A DNA stretch of 64,000 nt from an uncultured Mucilaginibacter sp. (GCA_903864275.1 CAIPFE010000019.1:248001-312000), one strand, 5' to 3'; counted from the first letter of the stretch, positions 7,605-16,501 are shown. Notes: a model not told the origin generated them from the letters alone. Program-made: numbers and translations.

Positions 7605-9117
7605 TCAGTTTGACAACGACCTGAAGAACCACATCAGGAAGGTTTTCGAAAAAGTCGAAGATCCTTCGGCTGAAGAAGGCTGGCTGCAGCTCAGGAAGAA
7701 ATTTCCTGAAGAAGAGGCGAAACGTCGTGCATTTGCATGGATGTGGTGGGCCGCCGCTGCATTATTGTTTTTGTTTTTAGGGATCGGTGTGTGGATGTAC
7801 AGCAAAAATGATCAGCCTCAAAAATCTATAGCTAAAAACGCAAAGCACGCCCCTTCTGAAAATTTAGCTTCGAATAAGAGCCAGCAGAACACCAATTCTA
7901 AAACCCATTCAATTCATGCAGCAAATCCGGCTAAATCTGTTGCGGATAATATTGTAGCAATGCAATCAACTACACCGAAAATAGGGGGAGCAGCTAATAA
8001 GAACACACAAGGTACACGCGTAAGTACGCTACTTTCAAGTGGTGGGTCAGTCAAAAAAAGCTACCTGGCTAAGACCACTCCTGGCGCTAAAAAAGCGGCT
8101 AATAATTCACCTGCGCAACAATTGGCGGTTACTCCTTATGTAAATGATGCAAAAACAATTACGGCTATTCCAAAAGCTAACCCGGTGGTTGCTAACCCAC
8201 CGCAACAATTGGCAATCACTCCCGGGGTAAATAATACAACCGCTGTCACCATTCCAAAAACTACACAGACTGTTGGTAATTCGCAGGCCCAGCAACTGGC
8301 AACCGCCGGGACAACAAATAATTCAACCCATGTTACTGATACTATTAAGCATAAACAGCCCGCAAAATCAATAAATGATATGTTTGCCGACAACCAGTCC
8401 GCAAAAACAAAAAAACTCGATGAAAATTCAGGGAAAGTTCATTTTGGCGTTTATGCAGCTACCTATTTTAACTATGCCAAAGGGAGCAGTAACAATGCAA
8501 ATTTAGGCGCCGGCGTTACTGCTGAAATTAAGATCGCCAAAAACCTTAAACTGGTTACAGGCTTAACGGTTGGGCAAAACTCCTTAAATTTCAATACAGC
8601 GATACCGTCGAATACACAATCAAGTTTTGCTGTGCCCGCTGCGTCAAATTCATTTAGTACATATAGTTTAGCCAGTCCGGCCAGTGTGGTAAGCAACGCG
8701 GCTAACGTGGCGACGGTGCCTTCATTAAAAAATTATGATGCAAACATGGTTAGTTTAGATATTCCATTAAACCTGAAATATGATTTTAATCCGAAAAAGT
8801 ACGACTTTTACGTTATAGCAGGCTTAAGTTCGGGCACCTTTATTAACGAAACTTATACGTATCAGTATAACTATCCTGCCTTGTTTTCTCCTTCCTTACA
8901 GCAAATACAGAATCAAACTTCACGCAATAATTTTGAAAGCTTTTATTTCGCAAAAACGCTCAACCTGGCTTTTGGTGTTGGCTATCCTTTAGGTAAAAAT
9001 CACCTCATCCTCGAGCCATTTTTAAAGTACCCGCTCGACGGCATGGGCTCGCAAAATATTCGCTTTGGCGCAGGCGGGATAAACCTGAAATTCAACTTTC
9101 AACCAACTAAAAAATGA
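7597..9117 (+). CDS. Membrane-anchored anti-sigma-like protein with C-terminal beta-barrel domain
   Basis: 506 residues. Residues 1-45 are soluble and charged, like the cytoplasmic end of an anti-sigma factor. One membrane segment follows (about 48-67, WMWWAAAALLFLFLGIGVWM). Next is a long Ser/Thr/Asn/Gln-rich linker (70-270) that includes three copies of a 29-residue repeat beginning QQLA. The C-terminal domain (about 285-506) reads as an outer-membrane-type barrel ending in FGAGGINLKFNF. It overlaps the sigma-factor gene by 8 bp. The expected job is to hold the sigma factor at the membrane and sense the envelope. This is inferred from position and layout. Confidence 0.65.
   Translation: MDDQFDNDLKNHIRKVFEKVEDPSAEEGWLQLRKKFPEEEAKRRAFAWMWWAAAALLFLFLGIGVWMYSKNDQPQKSIAKNAKHAPSENLASNKSQQNTNSKTHSIHAANPAKSVADNIVAMQSTTPKIGGAANKNTQGTRVSTLLSSGGSVKKSYLAKTTPGAKKAANNSPAQQLAVTPYVNDAKTITAIPKANPVVANPPQQLAITPGVNNTTAVTIPKTTQTVGNSQAQQLATAGTTNNSTHVTDTIKHKQPAKSINDMFADNQSAKTKKLDENSGKVHFGVYAATYFNYAKGSSNNANLGAGVTAEIKIAKNLKLVTGLTVGQNSLNFNTAIPSNTQSSFAVPAASNSFSTYSLASPASVVSNAANVATVPSLKNYDANMVSLDIPLNLKYDFNPKKYDFYVIAGLSSGTFINETYTYQYNYPALFSPSLQQIQNQTSRNNFESFYFAKTLNLAFGVGYPLGKNHLILEPFLKYPLDGMGSQNIRFGAGGINLKFNFQPTKK
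8116..8330 (+). repeat. In-frame 87-bp tandem repeat within the anti-sigma-like gene
   Basis: Three units, each 29 codons apart, start at 8116, 8203 and 8290 (residues 174, 203 and 232). Each opens with QQLA; the first two continue TPxVN, and all run into Thr/Ile/Asn-rich sequence with IPK in the first two. Units have diverged at the DNA level, so this is an old duplication in the linker. Confidence 0.7.
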
Positions 9118-9863
9118 AGGTAATTTTACTGACCTTATCCATCTTATTTTTATCAACGCGGTTGTTTGCTCAAAAGATAGAACTATCGCTCCAGGCTAAC
9201 TTGGGCTTGTTTCATTATTCGGGCAATGCAACTACGTCCACTTCATTTATTAACTCCTCTGGTGGTACCCCTCCGCAAGGCAACACGAATAATCCTTATG
9301 GCAATAAAAATGGTTTTAGTTATGGTGGTGATATACAAGCGCAATATGTAAGTAAAAGTGGCTTTATAGCCGGTGTGCAGGGCGGTTATGATGTTTTGCG
9401 AAGTATAGTAGACATAAACAGCGTTTATCCCCAGTTTGCTTTATTCGGCCCTGCGGAATCGCCTCCGCCTCCTCCTGCTAAAGGACAAACTGCTTTGCAA
9501 ACTCAAAATTTCAATATTAACCCCTATTTGGGTTATCGTTTAGATCTTAAAAAAATAAAAATCGATATTATGCCGGGGGTGGATGTTAGTTTTAATGTTA
9601 ACTCGTATGATAAGGGGAGCGCAACTACAAATGATGGCACAGTTTATAAAGTAGATAATAAACTGCCCAAATCGCCAACTGATATACGCCTTAGATTAGG
9701 TGTCGCTGCATGGTATAAAAGGTTTGGGCTTACAGCCGGCTACGCACACGGGCTTACCAACTTCGCCTCAAACCTCGATGTAAATGCCGGGGGTACCTCA
9801 ACCCCCGCCCCCGAAACACATAGCGAACTTATCCGTTTTGGCATTAGTTACAGGATATTTTGA
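9114..9863 (+). CDS. Outer-membrane beta-barrel protein
   Basis: 249 residues with a signal peptide (MKVILLTLSILFLSTRLFAQ). The mature protein alternates short strands and Gly/Asn-rich turns, has a Pro-rich loop (SPPPPPAK) near residue 120, and ends in LIRFGISYRIF with a terminal Phe as in BAM-inserted barrels. It overlaps the preceding gene by 4 bp, so the sigma factor, anti-sigma-like protein and this barrel form one operon. It may be the envelope component sensed or controlled by the pair. No named family beyond porin-like. Confidence 0.7.
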   Translation: MKVILLTLSILFLSTRLFAQKIELSLQANLGLFHYSGNATTSTSFINSSGGTPPQGNTNNPYGNKNGFSYGGDIQAQYVSKSGFIAGVQGGYDVLRSIVDINSVYPQFALFGPAESPPPPPAKGQTALQTQNFNINPYLGYRLDLKKIKIDIMPGVDVSFNVNSYDKGSATTNDGTVYKVDNKLPKSPTDIRLRLGVAAWYKRFGLTAGYAHGLTNFASNLDVNAGGTSTPAPETHSELIRFGISYRIF

Positions 9864-9950
9864 GAAAGGTGAAAGGTAAAAAGGTATTTACAATGCTGGT
9901 TCTGAATAGCGATATTTTTAATTCCGCATTCGGCATTCCGACTTCCGCAA

Positions 9951-11216
9951 TCAGGCCATCTTCTTCTTCAATGTAATCACCGTAACTTCCGGCCAAATAC
10001 CCAATCTTCCCGAAAAAGCTAAAAATCCGAACCCCCGGTTCACATACAGGTAACGGTTCTTTTCGTTAACCAAACCGGCCCAGTCGAGGTAGCGGTATTG
10101 CACCGGGCTCCATCTGAAATGGGCTGTTTCAACGCCGAATTGTGCGCCGTGTGTATGACCGGCAAGGGTTAAATGTATGGTTGTTGGGTGATACCGCACT
10201 TTTTCTTCCCAATGGGTGGGGTCGTGGGATAATAGTATTTTAAAGGCATCCTTGTCAACGCCTTGCAGCGCTTTATCCAGGTCGCCAAGCTGTATAAATC
10301 CCCTGCCCCAGTTCTCTACGCCGACGAGCGAGAGCTTTTGGCCGCCTTTTTCAATCACCACGTTTTCATTCAGCAGCAGGTGGTAGCCAAGTGCCTTATG
10401 GTGCTGCTTCAGCTTGTCCAGGTTTGCCGCTTTTTCGGCTTCGCTATCCCAGGTGATGTAATCGCCGTAGTCATGGTTGCCGAGGATGGAAAATTGTCCG
10501 TAGGGCGCTTTAAGCTGACTGAAACGGTCCATATAAGGTTCAATTTCCCAGGCTGCATTGTTCACCAGGTCGCCAGTGAAAACAAACAAGTCGCTTTTTT
10601 GCGCTTTGGCAATATCTATACCCCTTTGCACGGCGTCAGTATTATCAAAACTGCCCGAATGGATATCAGATATTTGGGTAATGGTAAAGCCGTCGAAAGC
10701 ATCAGGGAGGTCATCAAAATAAAGGGTTTCCTTATGCAGCTTAAAATCGTATTTACCCTTCAGCATCGCATAAAAAAAGCTGGTAAACGGAACCGCAGCA
10801 ACCAGTATGGCAATCTCGCTGATAAACTTGCGCCTTGCCGGGAAAAACGGTTCAATAACTTTTCCTTTTGGTTTTGCGATATAGTTTACGATCCCATAAA
10901 AAAACCGGCCTATATCGCCCAAAAACAAAACCAGCACAAAAAATAGTTTCGTAAAGAAAAAGGTAAGGAACAGGCTTAGCACCCATTCGTGAAAGGGTGT
11001 CATCCCCTTCGCCGTGCTGAAACTGCCTAAGCCAATCAGCAGCGTGGCCGTTACACCTACCGAAATAACCAGGTATCCAAAAGTTACCGAGTATCGTAAT
11101 TGTTTCGACTGCCAGTCGTTCGTAAATGTTTTTAGGCCGAAGAAAACATACCAATCAAACAGCAGGCTGAGGGCCGCGATGATCAAAAAAACAATTAAAA
11201 TACCGCCTCTATGCAT
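9951..11216 (-). CDS. Membrane-bound metallophosphoesterase
   Basis: 421 residues. Three to four membrane helices fill residues 1-110, with another hydrophobic stretch at about 132-150. The calcineurin-like phosphoesterase domain follows, with all its metal motifs: QISDIHSG (D184, H186), FTGDLVNN, LGNHDYGDY, LSHDPTHW and LAGHTHGAQ. This is the YkuE/YaeI branch of periplasm-facing enzymes, whose best-known members cleave UDP-2,3-diacylglucosamine-like or other membrane phosphoesters. The actual substrate is not shown here. It is transcribed alone, convergent with the operon ending at 9863. Confidence 0.85.
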   Translation of the reverse strand: MHRGGILIVFLIIAALSLLFDWYVFFGLKTFTNDWQSKQLRYSVTFGYLVISVGVTATLLIGLGSFSTAKGMTPFHEWVLSLFLTFFFTKLFFVLVLFLGDIGRFFYGIVNYIAKPKGKVIEPFFPARRKFISEIAILVAAVPFTSFFYAMLKGKYDFKLHKETLYFDDLPDAFDGFTITQISDIHSGSFDNTDAVQRGIDIAKAQKSDLFVFTGDLVNNAAWEIEPYMDRFSQLKAPYGQFSILGNHDYGDYITWDSEAEKAANLDKLKQHHKALGYHLLLNENVVIEKGGQKLSLVGVENWGRGFIQLGDLDKALQGVDKDAFKILLSHDPTHWEEKVRYHPTTIHLTLAGHTHGAQFGVETAHFRWSPVQYRYLDWAGLVNEKNRYLYVNRGFGFLAFSGRLGIWPEVTVITLKKKMA

Positions 11217-11334
11217 GCTATGGAGTTAAAAGTTGCAAGATAAAAAAGGATTGGTAATTGGAGGGTAAAAATTGGAGGATACTCCGAAGAAAAGAATATT
11301 TGTCCCGGCGAAGTCGCCTATCAAAAAAACAATC

Positions 11335-11461
11335 TCGTCATGCTGAATTTATTTCGGCACCCCACATAAAGGTAAACATGGGATAGGTCTGCTATATGCA
11401 AGTCGCTTACCTGGCAGGCGTGAACATCCTGTGAGATGCCGAAACAAGTTCGGCCAGACGA
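11335..11461. repeat. 127-bp element with 31-bp imperfect inverted ends (MITE-like)
   Basis: The segments 11335-11365 and 11431-11461 are inverted copies of each other, matching at 24 of 31 positions by my alignment; the core is TTTCGGCA / TGCCGAAA. The inner 65 bp holds no gene. A solo half-copy with the identical 16-mer TGCCGAAACAAGTTCG lies at 49029-49044. The element occupies most of the 307-bp gap between the phosphoesterase and desaturase genes; nothing else is seen there. Confidence 0.55.
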
Positions 11462-11523
11462 CCCTTTTTTTGCAGAGCATCTCAAGACTAATGAAAACCC
11501 ATAATAAATTGGTATTCCACCCC

Positions 11524-12255
11524 CTAAAACGCCTTCCTCAACTTTATGATCCGCATCCAATGCATTAACCGCATTACCGGGTAAACCGGGTCGATCTCGA
11601 ACCATTTCGCCCCGAAGTTGGCGCTGTTGGGGTGCTTGTGGTGGTTGTTCTGGAACAGCTCGCCAAGCAATAAGAAATCAAAAGGGGTGGTATTTTTCGA
11701 TTTATCCTTATTATCAAAATTGGTGTACCCATATTTATGCCCGCACCAGTTTACAATGGCACCATGTATCGGGCCCATTAAAAAATGGATAGGCAGCAAC
11801 AAAAATAGCCACCAATGCGCGGCAAAAATTATATAAAAAGAAGTATACGCGGCACCGAACAGCAGTCTTGAAAGTAAAGAAGACCCCATCCGGTCGATCA
11901 ACGGCCACTCGGGATAATTGCCCTTAAAGCGGTCTTCCGTAGTCCTGCTTTTTTGTAAATAATCTCCGAATGTATTGATGGTATAATTCATCAATTGAAA
12001 TACGTCCGGGAAAAAATGAGGCGAATGCGGATCTTTTGCGGTATCGCTGTAAGCATGATGTTCCCGGTGCATAATAGCATACGCGCGGGGGTTTAAGAAC
12101 GACGCGCCTTCGCACAGGTAGGCCATTAAATAAAACACGCGCTCCCAGAATTTACTGGTGGTAAACATGCGGTGCGAGGCGTAACGGTGCTGAAAAAATG
12201 TTTGAAAAAACAATGACAGGAACCAGTGGGCTATAAAGAAAATAAGTATGATCAT
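11524..12255 (-). CDS. Acyl-CoA/acyl-lipid delta-9 fatty-acid desaturase
   Basis: 243 residues with the three histidine boxes of integral-membrane di-iron desaturases: HRYASH (23-28), HREHH (63-67) and NHHKHP near residue 205. Hydrophobic helices lie before box 1, between the boxes and at about 140-160. The enzyme introduces a cis double bond into a saturated acyl chain, using O2 and an electron carrier, to tune membrane fluidity. It is shorter than the eukaryotic SCD enzymes, as usual for bacterial members, and has no fused cytochrome b5. No desaturase-linked ferredoxin reductase lies nearby. Confidence 0.9.
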   Translation of the reverse strand: MIILIFFIAHWFLSLFFQTFFQHRYASHRMFTTSKFWERVFYLMAYLCEGASFLNPRAYAIMHREHHAYSDTAKDPHSPHFFPDVFQLMNYTINTFGDYLQKSRTTEDRFKGNYPEWPLIDRMGSSLLSRLLFGAAYTSFYIIFAAHWWLFLLLPIHFLMGPIHGAIVNWCGHKYGYTNFDNKDKSKNTTPFDFLLLGELFQNNHHKHPNSANFGAKWFEIDPVYPVMRLMHWMRIIKLRKAF

Positions 12256-12629
12256 GACAAAATAAATTAATTGTAAAATATATAACAGGCATGATCATTT
12301 TCTTAACGATAGGGGCATGGATGTTTGATGATTAGTAACAGGGCGGTTTTTTCCCTGCTGGCCTGTCTTAGCCTTATTGACTGAATCAATAAATGCAGGT
12401 GCTTTTTAATAAATATTGAAAGGTTATAATATAAAAACGGTTTAGCCAACTAATTGTTTTGAAGTTTTACTATAAATTATCGGGAACATTACCAGCTGTT
12501 GTATGGCCTTTATGCAAAGTCCAAACACACAAAAATGATTCAGGAATGATTTTCTGTTGAAATGTATTTGGGTAGATTTGAATAGGAAATATGGTATTAC
12601 AACCATTACAACTTTTTCAACCAAAAAAC
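12256..12629. other. Divergent intergenic region, desaturase to first SDR gene
   Basis: About 374 AT-rich bases with no ORF worth calling. It contains the -7 box listed at 12573 and, at 12597-12623, three degenerate copies of a 9-bp word (TTACAACCA, TTACAACTT, TTTCAACCA) just before the first SDR start. A weak hairpin CAGGG...CCCTG lies near 12340. I see nothing else. Confidence 0.5.
12573..12580 (+). promoter_or_regulatory. Putative -7 promoter box for the SDR pair
   Basis: TAGATTTG at 12573-12580 matches TAnnTTTG and lies 49 bp before the ATG at 12630. No good -33 element is visible at the usual distance. Confidence 0.4.
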
Positions 12630-13424
12630 ATGAATCAGCAGACAGTATTAGTAACCGGCGCAACCTCGGGAATAGGTTTGATGATCGCTAATAAGCTTCA
12701 CGAAAACGGCTTCAAGGTATTTGGAACAGGGCGGCACCCGGATAAGCACAAAGTCCCTTTCGAGCTTTTGCCGCTGGATGTTAATTCAGATGAATCCATA
12801 AAAAAATGCATTGAACTGTTACTCGCTAAAACGCAGGTATTGGATGTGCTGATCAATAACGCAGGCTCATCCCTTGGCGGACCAATAGAAGAAACCCCGG
12901 TTGAACAGGCCCGTAAGCTGTTCGAAACAAATTTTTGGGGCGTGGTTAAAGTGACAAAAGCTATCCTTCCCCTTATGCGCGAACAGCGAAGCGGCAAAAT
13001 TATTACCACGGGTTCGTTGTCCGGTTTAATTGGCGCCCCGATTATCGGCTACTATTCTGCTTCCAAACACGCGCTCGAAGGCTTTTTTAAATCGCTCAGG
13101 CTCGAAGTGAAGCAATTTAACATAAAGGTGTCGGTTATTGAGCCGGCTTTTTATAAAACCAATATTGGTACCGCCGGGGAGCGTGTTGCAGCTACTATTC
13201 CTGATTATGATTTGATAAGAAAACGCGCAACTGATTTTGTCGGAGAATCAATTGCCAGCGCACCCACTCCCGAGCCGGTAGCCGAACTGATTTTAAAAAT
13301 TGTAAATACAAAAGAGCCAAAATATAGCTACCCTATAGGCAAAAATTCAAAGTTTTTACCAACGCTGCAGTTTTTATCTCCCGGTATGTTTGAAAGCGGG
13401 TACTTGAAAAAATTGAAGTTGTAG
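12630..13424 (+). CDS. Short-chain dehydrogenase/reductase, copy 1
   Basis: 264 residues from the ATG at 12630 (MNQQTVLVTGATSGIG). An in-frame ATG at 12591 would add 13 unrelated residues. Classical SDR features: TGATSGIG cofactor loop, an Arg after strand 2 (TGRHPDK) favouring NADP(H), NNAGSS, active-site Ser in TTGSLSGL, and YSASK with the catalytic Tyr and Lys. The substrate is unknown. The next gene is a close tandem copy, matching over nearly the whole length. The two differ mostly in the C-terminal third and at the active-site loop (TTGSLSGL here, TIGSYYGL in copy 2). Confidence 0.88.
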   Translation: MNQQTVLVTGATSGIGLMIANKLHENGFKVFGTGRHPDKHKVPFELLPLDVNSDESIKKCIELLLAKTQVLDVLINNAGSSLGGPIEETPVEQARKLFETNFWGVVKVTKAILPLMREQRSGKIITTGSLSGLIGAPIIGYYSASKHALEGFFKSLRLEVKQFNIKVSVIEPAFYKTNIGTAGERVAATIPDYDLIRKRATDFVGESIASAPTPEPVAELILKIVNTKEPKYSYPIGKNSKFLPTLQFLSPGMFESGYLKKLKL

Positions 13425-13508
13425 GGTTGTTTGGCCTATTGCAAGTTGTAAATGTTAAAAAATAAGTTAAAGACGTTGCAAAGATTATAATGTTAAAAAT
13501 CGGCACAT

Positions 13509-13553
13509 TTACAACCCTTACAACCCTTACAACCCTTACAACCCTTACAACCC
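13509..13553 (+). repeat. Five exact tandem copies of a 9-bp repeat before SDR copy 2
   Basis: TTACAACCC is repeated five times in direct register, ending 2 bp before the ATG at 13556. The unit is a multiple of three, so an upstream ATG at 13490 stays in frame through it (encoding Leu-Thr-Thr units). The equivalent position before copy 1 (12597-12623) has three degenerate units, so the array was probably duplicated with the gene and then expanded. Confidence 0.85.
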
Positions 13554-13555
13554 AG

Positions 13556-14350
13556 ATGAACCAGCAAACAGTATTAGTTACAGGCGCAACCTCGGGAATA
13601 GGTTTGATGATCGCGAATAAGCTTCACGAGAATGGTTTCAAAGTATTTGGAACCGGGCGTTACCCTGAGAAACACAATGTTCCCTTTGAGCTTTTGCCGC
13701 TGGATGTTACTTCGGATGAATCTATAAAAAAATGTATTGAACTGTTGTTGACGAAAACGCAGGCACTGGATGTGTTGATCAATAATGCAGGGTCGTCCCT
13801 TGGTGGTGCGATAGAAGAAACTCCTGTTGAACAGGCCCAAAAGCTATTCGAAACAAATTTTTGGGGCGTAGTTAAAATAACAAAAGCCATCCTGCCGCTT
13901 ATGCGCGAACGGGGAAGCGGTAAAATTATCACTATCGGTTCGTATTACGGTTTAATTGGTGCGCCGATGGTGGGCTATTATTCTGCATCAAAACACGCGC
14001 TGGAAGGACTTTTTAAATCGCTCAGGCTGGAAGTGAAGCAATTTAACATCCAGGTATCGGTTATTGAGCCATCATTCTACAAAACCAATATTGCCGCCTC
14101 AGGGGAACGTGTTGCGGTTACTATTCCTGGTTATGATAGGATAAGAAAACGCGTAATGGATTTTGTCAGGCAGGCAATTACAACCGCACAAACACCTGAG
14201 CCTGTGGCCGGACTGGTTTTAAAAATAATAAATACAAAAGAGCCAAAATTTAGCTACCGGATAGGCAGAAATGCGTGGTTTTTACCGGCACTACAGTTTT
14301 TATGGCCTAAAAGGTTTGAAAGCGTGTATTTGAAAATGTTGAAGTTTTAG
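13556..14350 (+). CDS. Short-chain dehydrogenase/reductase, copy 2
   Basis: 264 residues from the ATG at 13556. Starting at 13490 would prefix a Thr/Leu repeat peptide made from the 9-bp array. The protein is nearly collinear with copy 1: TGATSGIG, TGRYPEK, NNAGSS, YSASK. The residue after the active Ser differs (GSYYGL here), so the substrate pocket may have diverged. The methyltransferase gene follows after 16 bp and is likely cotranscribed. The spacer between the copies (13425-13508) has no clear promoter, so copy 2 may depend on readthrough or on the repeat region. Confidence 0.87.
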   Translation: MNQQTVLVTGATSGIGLMIANKLHENGFKVFGTGRYPEKHNVPFELLPLDVTSDESIKKCIELLLTKTQALDVLINNAGSSLGGAIEETPVEQAQKLFETNFWGVVKITKAILPLMRERGSGKIITIGSYYGLIGAPMVGYYSASKHALEGLFKSLRLEVKQFNIQVSVIEPSFYKTNIAASGERVAVTIPGYDRIRKRVMDFVRQAITTAQTPEPVAGLVLKIINTKEPKFSYRIGRNAWFLPALQFLWPKRFESVYLKMLKF

Positions 14351-14366
14351 CAAATTTCCTTTTAAA

Positions 14367-15002
14367 ATGACCCAACAAAACATCATAGCCTGCTATAACG
14401 CCACCGCCGGAGAATACGCCGCCAATTTATTCGACGAGCTATCAAAAAAACCGCTCGACAGGCTGTTGCTCCGGCAATTTGCCGCCGAAAACAAAGCCAA
14501 AGGGAAAATGATCGACCTGGGCTGCGGGCCGGGACAAACCACCAAATTTTTGGCCGAAAACGGGGTAGAAAATATTGTCGGGACCGATCTTTCCCCCGGA
14601 ATGATCAGCAAAGCAAAACAACTTAATCCCGGCCTGCAATTTCAAACCGCTGATATGCTTAAGCTTGATTTCACGAATGGATATTTTGCCTCGGCCGTTG
14701 CGTTTTATGCCATCGTACATTTTAACGACGACGAGTTACGGACCGCTTTTGCTGAAATAAACAGGGTTTTAACCGGCGGAGGGCAATTTTTGCTTGCATT
14801 CCATATTGGGGATGAAATTTTTCACCGGGATGAGTTTTTCGGCGTTGCGGTGGATATTGATTTTTATTTTTTCAGGACAGAAAAAATTATTGAATTACTA
14901 AGAGATACAAATTTTAAGATAATTGATGCGATAGAACGTTATCCTTATGTGAACATAGAGCACCCAAGCAAACGGGCTTATTTGTGGGTGGAAAAGGTTT
15001 GA
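14367..15002 (+). CDS. Class I SAM-dependent methyltransferase
   Basis: 211 residues. Motif I is MIDLGCGPGQTTKFLAE (about 47-63), followed by the acidic loop VGTDLSPGMI, motif II/III FQTADMLKLDF, and ASAVAFYAIVHF. This is a Methyltransf_11/25-type small-molecule methyltransferase. The start MTQQNIIACYNATAGEYA is typical of the group. The substrate cannot be read from the sequence. It lies 16 bp downstream of SDR copy 2, which suggests a shared operon and possibly a shared small-molecule pathway. Confidence 0.85.
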   Translation: MTQQNIIACYNATAGEYAANLFDELSKKPLDRLLLRQFAAENKAKGKMIDLGCGPGQTTKFLAENGVENIVGTDLSPGMISKAKQLNPGLQFQTADMLKLDFTNGYFASAVAFYAIVHFNDDELRTAFAEINRVLTGGGQFLLAFHIGDEIFHRDEFFGVAVDIDFYFFRTEKIIELLRDTNFKIIDAIERYPYVNIEHPSKRAYLWVEKV

Positions 15003-15045
15003 AAATCTATAGCGACTCACTTAATTTGTATTTAATTTAGCGCCA

Positions 15046-16017
15046 ATGAAACCTTTACTATTGATATTAGACGATTGGGAAGGGCTGGTCGCGGCATCTC
15101 CCCATTGGGCCAGTTTAAAAGAGCAGGTAGATATAAAGTTCCTGCCCGTACCCATTGATCAAGTGCCTGATGCCGAATTATCCAACGTAAATTTCCTAAT
15201 GGCCATGCGCGAGCGGACAGCCTTAACCGAACAGGTTTTTGCCCGGCTGCCACAATTAAAACTCGTGCTGCAAACAGGCGGACATGCCTACCACATTGAC
15301 CAGGCGGCAGCGCAAAAGCGTGGCATTGCTATTGCCCTTGGTCGGCGCATAAAAGCGCCGCTGGCATCCGTGCCGGAGCTTACCATGGCTATAATGCTCG
15401 GCCTTTTGCATTTGGTACCACAAGCACAACATGCCATGCGCGCTGGTGAGTGGCCCCTGCTTACGGGCCGCACGCTAGCCGGCCGTCGCCTTGGTATATT
15501 GGGCATGGGCAGGCACGGCAGTAACGTTGCCCGGATAGCAAAAACTGCTTTTAATATGGATGTAGTGGCCTGGGAAAGACAAGCGGGCACTGCCGCTATA
15601 TCCGATGACATTCCACGGCTGCCATTGGACGAACTGCTGCGCACGAGTGATATGGTAAGTATTCACCTGCGGCTTTCGCCAGAATCAACAGGTTTGTTGA
15701 ATGCTGAACGCTTGCAGAGCATGAAACCCGGTTCTGTTTTGATAAACACTTCACGCGGTGCAATTATAGATGAAGATGCGTTGATAGCGGCGTTAACAAA
15801 TGGCCCGCTGGCAGGCGCCGGGCTGGATGTTTTTGCCCATGAGCCGCTTTCGGTCGATTCGCCGTTACGCTCGTTAAACAACGTGATGCTTACCCCACAT
15901 ATTGGCTGGACGGTTGAAGAAGTTTTTGCGGAATTTGCGGAGATCGCGTGCACGCAGTTATTGCAATTCCTGGATGGTAATTTGCCCGCTTCGGAATTAC
16001 TGGTGCCGGTTGGATAG
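15046..16017 (+). CDS. D-2-hydroxyacid dehydrogenase family protein
   Basis: 323 residues. The NAD-binding loop is LGILGMGRHGSNVA (GxGxxG with Arg-His), followed by the conserved HLRLSPESTGLLNAE, GSVLINTSRGAIIDEDAL, GLDVFAHEPL and LTPHIGW, where the His is the catalytic acid/base paired with the preceding Glu. It reduces or oxidises 2-ketoacids/2-hydroxyacids. This branch resembles bacterial phosphoglycerate- or hydroxypyruvate-dehydrogenase-like proteins without an ACT domain. The substrate is unknown. It is a stand-alone gene 43 bp after the methyltransferase. Confidence 0.87.
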   Translation: MKPLLLILDDWEGLVAASPHWASLKEQVDIKFLPVPIDQVPDAELSNVNFLMAMRERTALTEQVFARLPQLKLVLQTGGHAYHIDQAAAQKRGIAIALGRRIKAPLASVPELTMAIMLGLLHLVPQAQHAMRAGEWPLLTGRTLAGRRLGILGMGRHGSNVARIAKTAFNMDVVAWERQAGTAAISDDIPRLPLDELLRTSDMVSIHLRLSPESTGLLNAERLQSMKPGSVLINTSRGAIIDEDALIAALTNGPLAGAGLDVFAHEPLSVDSPLRSLNNVMLTPHIGWTVEEVFAEFAEIACTQLLQFLDGNLPASELLVPVG

Positions 16018-16120
16018 GATTTTGATGAAATTTAAAAAAATATTTACTGCCATGTCCCTTTTTTAAAAATTGATTGTCATTGGGAAAATCAACAGCGATT
16101 ATTTATTAAAAACTAAAGCT

Positions 16121-16501
16121 ATGAAAGAATTTATGTTACTTATCCGCAACGATGCGGACAGCAAATCAGCATTTTCGCCCGAAGAAAACAAGCAGTTTTT
16201 AGATGCATGCAGGGTGTATATTGAGAAGCTTATGGAAAACGGAAATCTCAAAAGCGCGCAGCCCCTGGTACGCGAAGGTAAAATGATCTCCGGCTCAAAA
16301 AATGCCTGGAAGGACGGGCCCTATAATGAAAGCAAGGAAGTGATCGTGGGCTATTATCATATCCTTGCAAAAGACCTTGATGACGCCATTGCCATTGCAC
16401 AAGGCAATCCCGAATTTGAATATACCACAACCGCCAGGATAGAGGTGCGCCCGATCAAAATGAAAGAAGAATCAACGGCTTATGTTTATCCAAAAGGATA
16501 A
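16121..16501 (+). CDS. YciI-like protein
   Basis: About 126 residues from the ATG at 16121 (MKEFMLLIRNDAD). An in-frame ATG 51 bp upstream is less likely. It has the YCII-related ferredoxin-like fold signature: N-terminal MLLIR strand, a central GPYNESKEVIVGYYHILAKDLDDA, then IAQGNPEFEYTTTARIEVRPI. Proteins of this family (YCII, also DGPF domain) include dechlorinases and small catalytic or binding modules near ECF sigma factors. The function here is unknown. It converges on the membrane-protein gene at 17020. Confidence 0.8.
   Translation: MKEFMLLIRNDADSKSAFSPEENKQFLDACRVYIEKLMENGNLKSAQPLVREGKMISGSKNAWKDGPYNESKEVIVGYYHILAKDLDDAIAIAQGNPEFEYTTTARIEVRPIKMKEESTAYVYPKG

Noticed and set aside
10263..10946. 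A 227-codon open frame on the plus strand
   Set aside because: It lies wholly antisense to the metallophosphoesterase, whose complete motif set is convincing. The frame has no recognisable features.
13490..13555. An extended N-terminus for SDR copy 2 made of Leu-Thr-Thr repeats
   Set aside because: Copy 1 starts at the equivalent Met and the SDR fold begins there; the extra residues are simply the 9-bp array read in frame.
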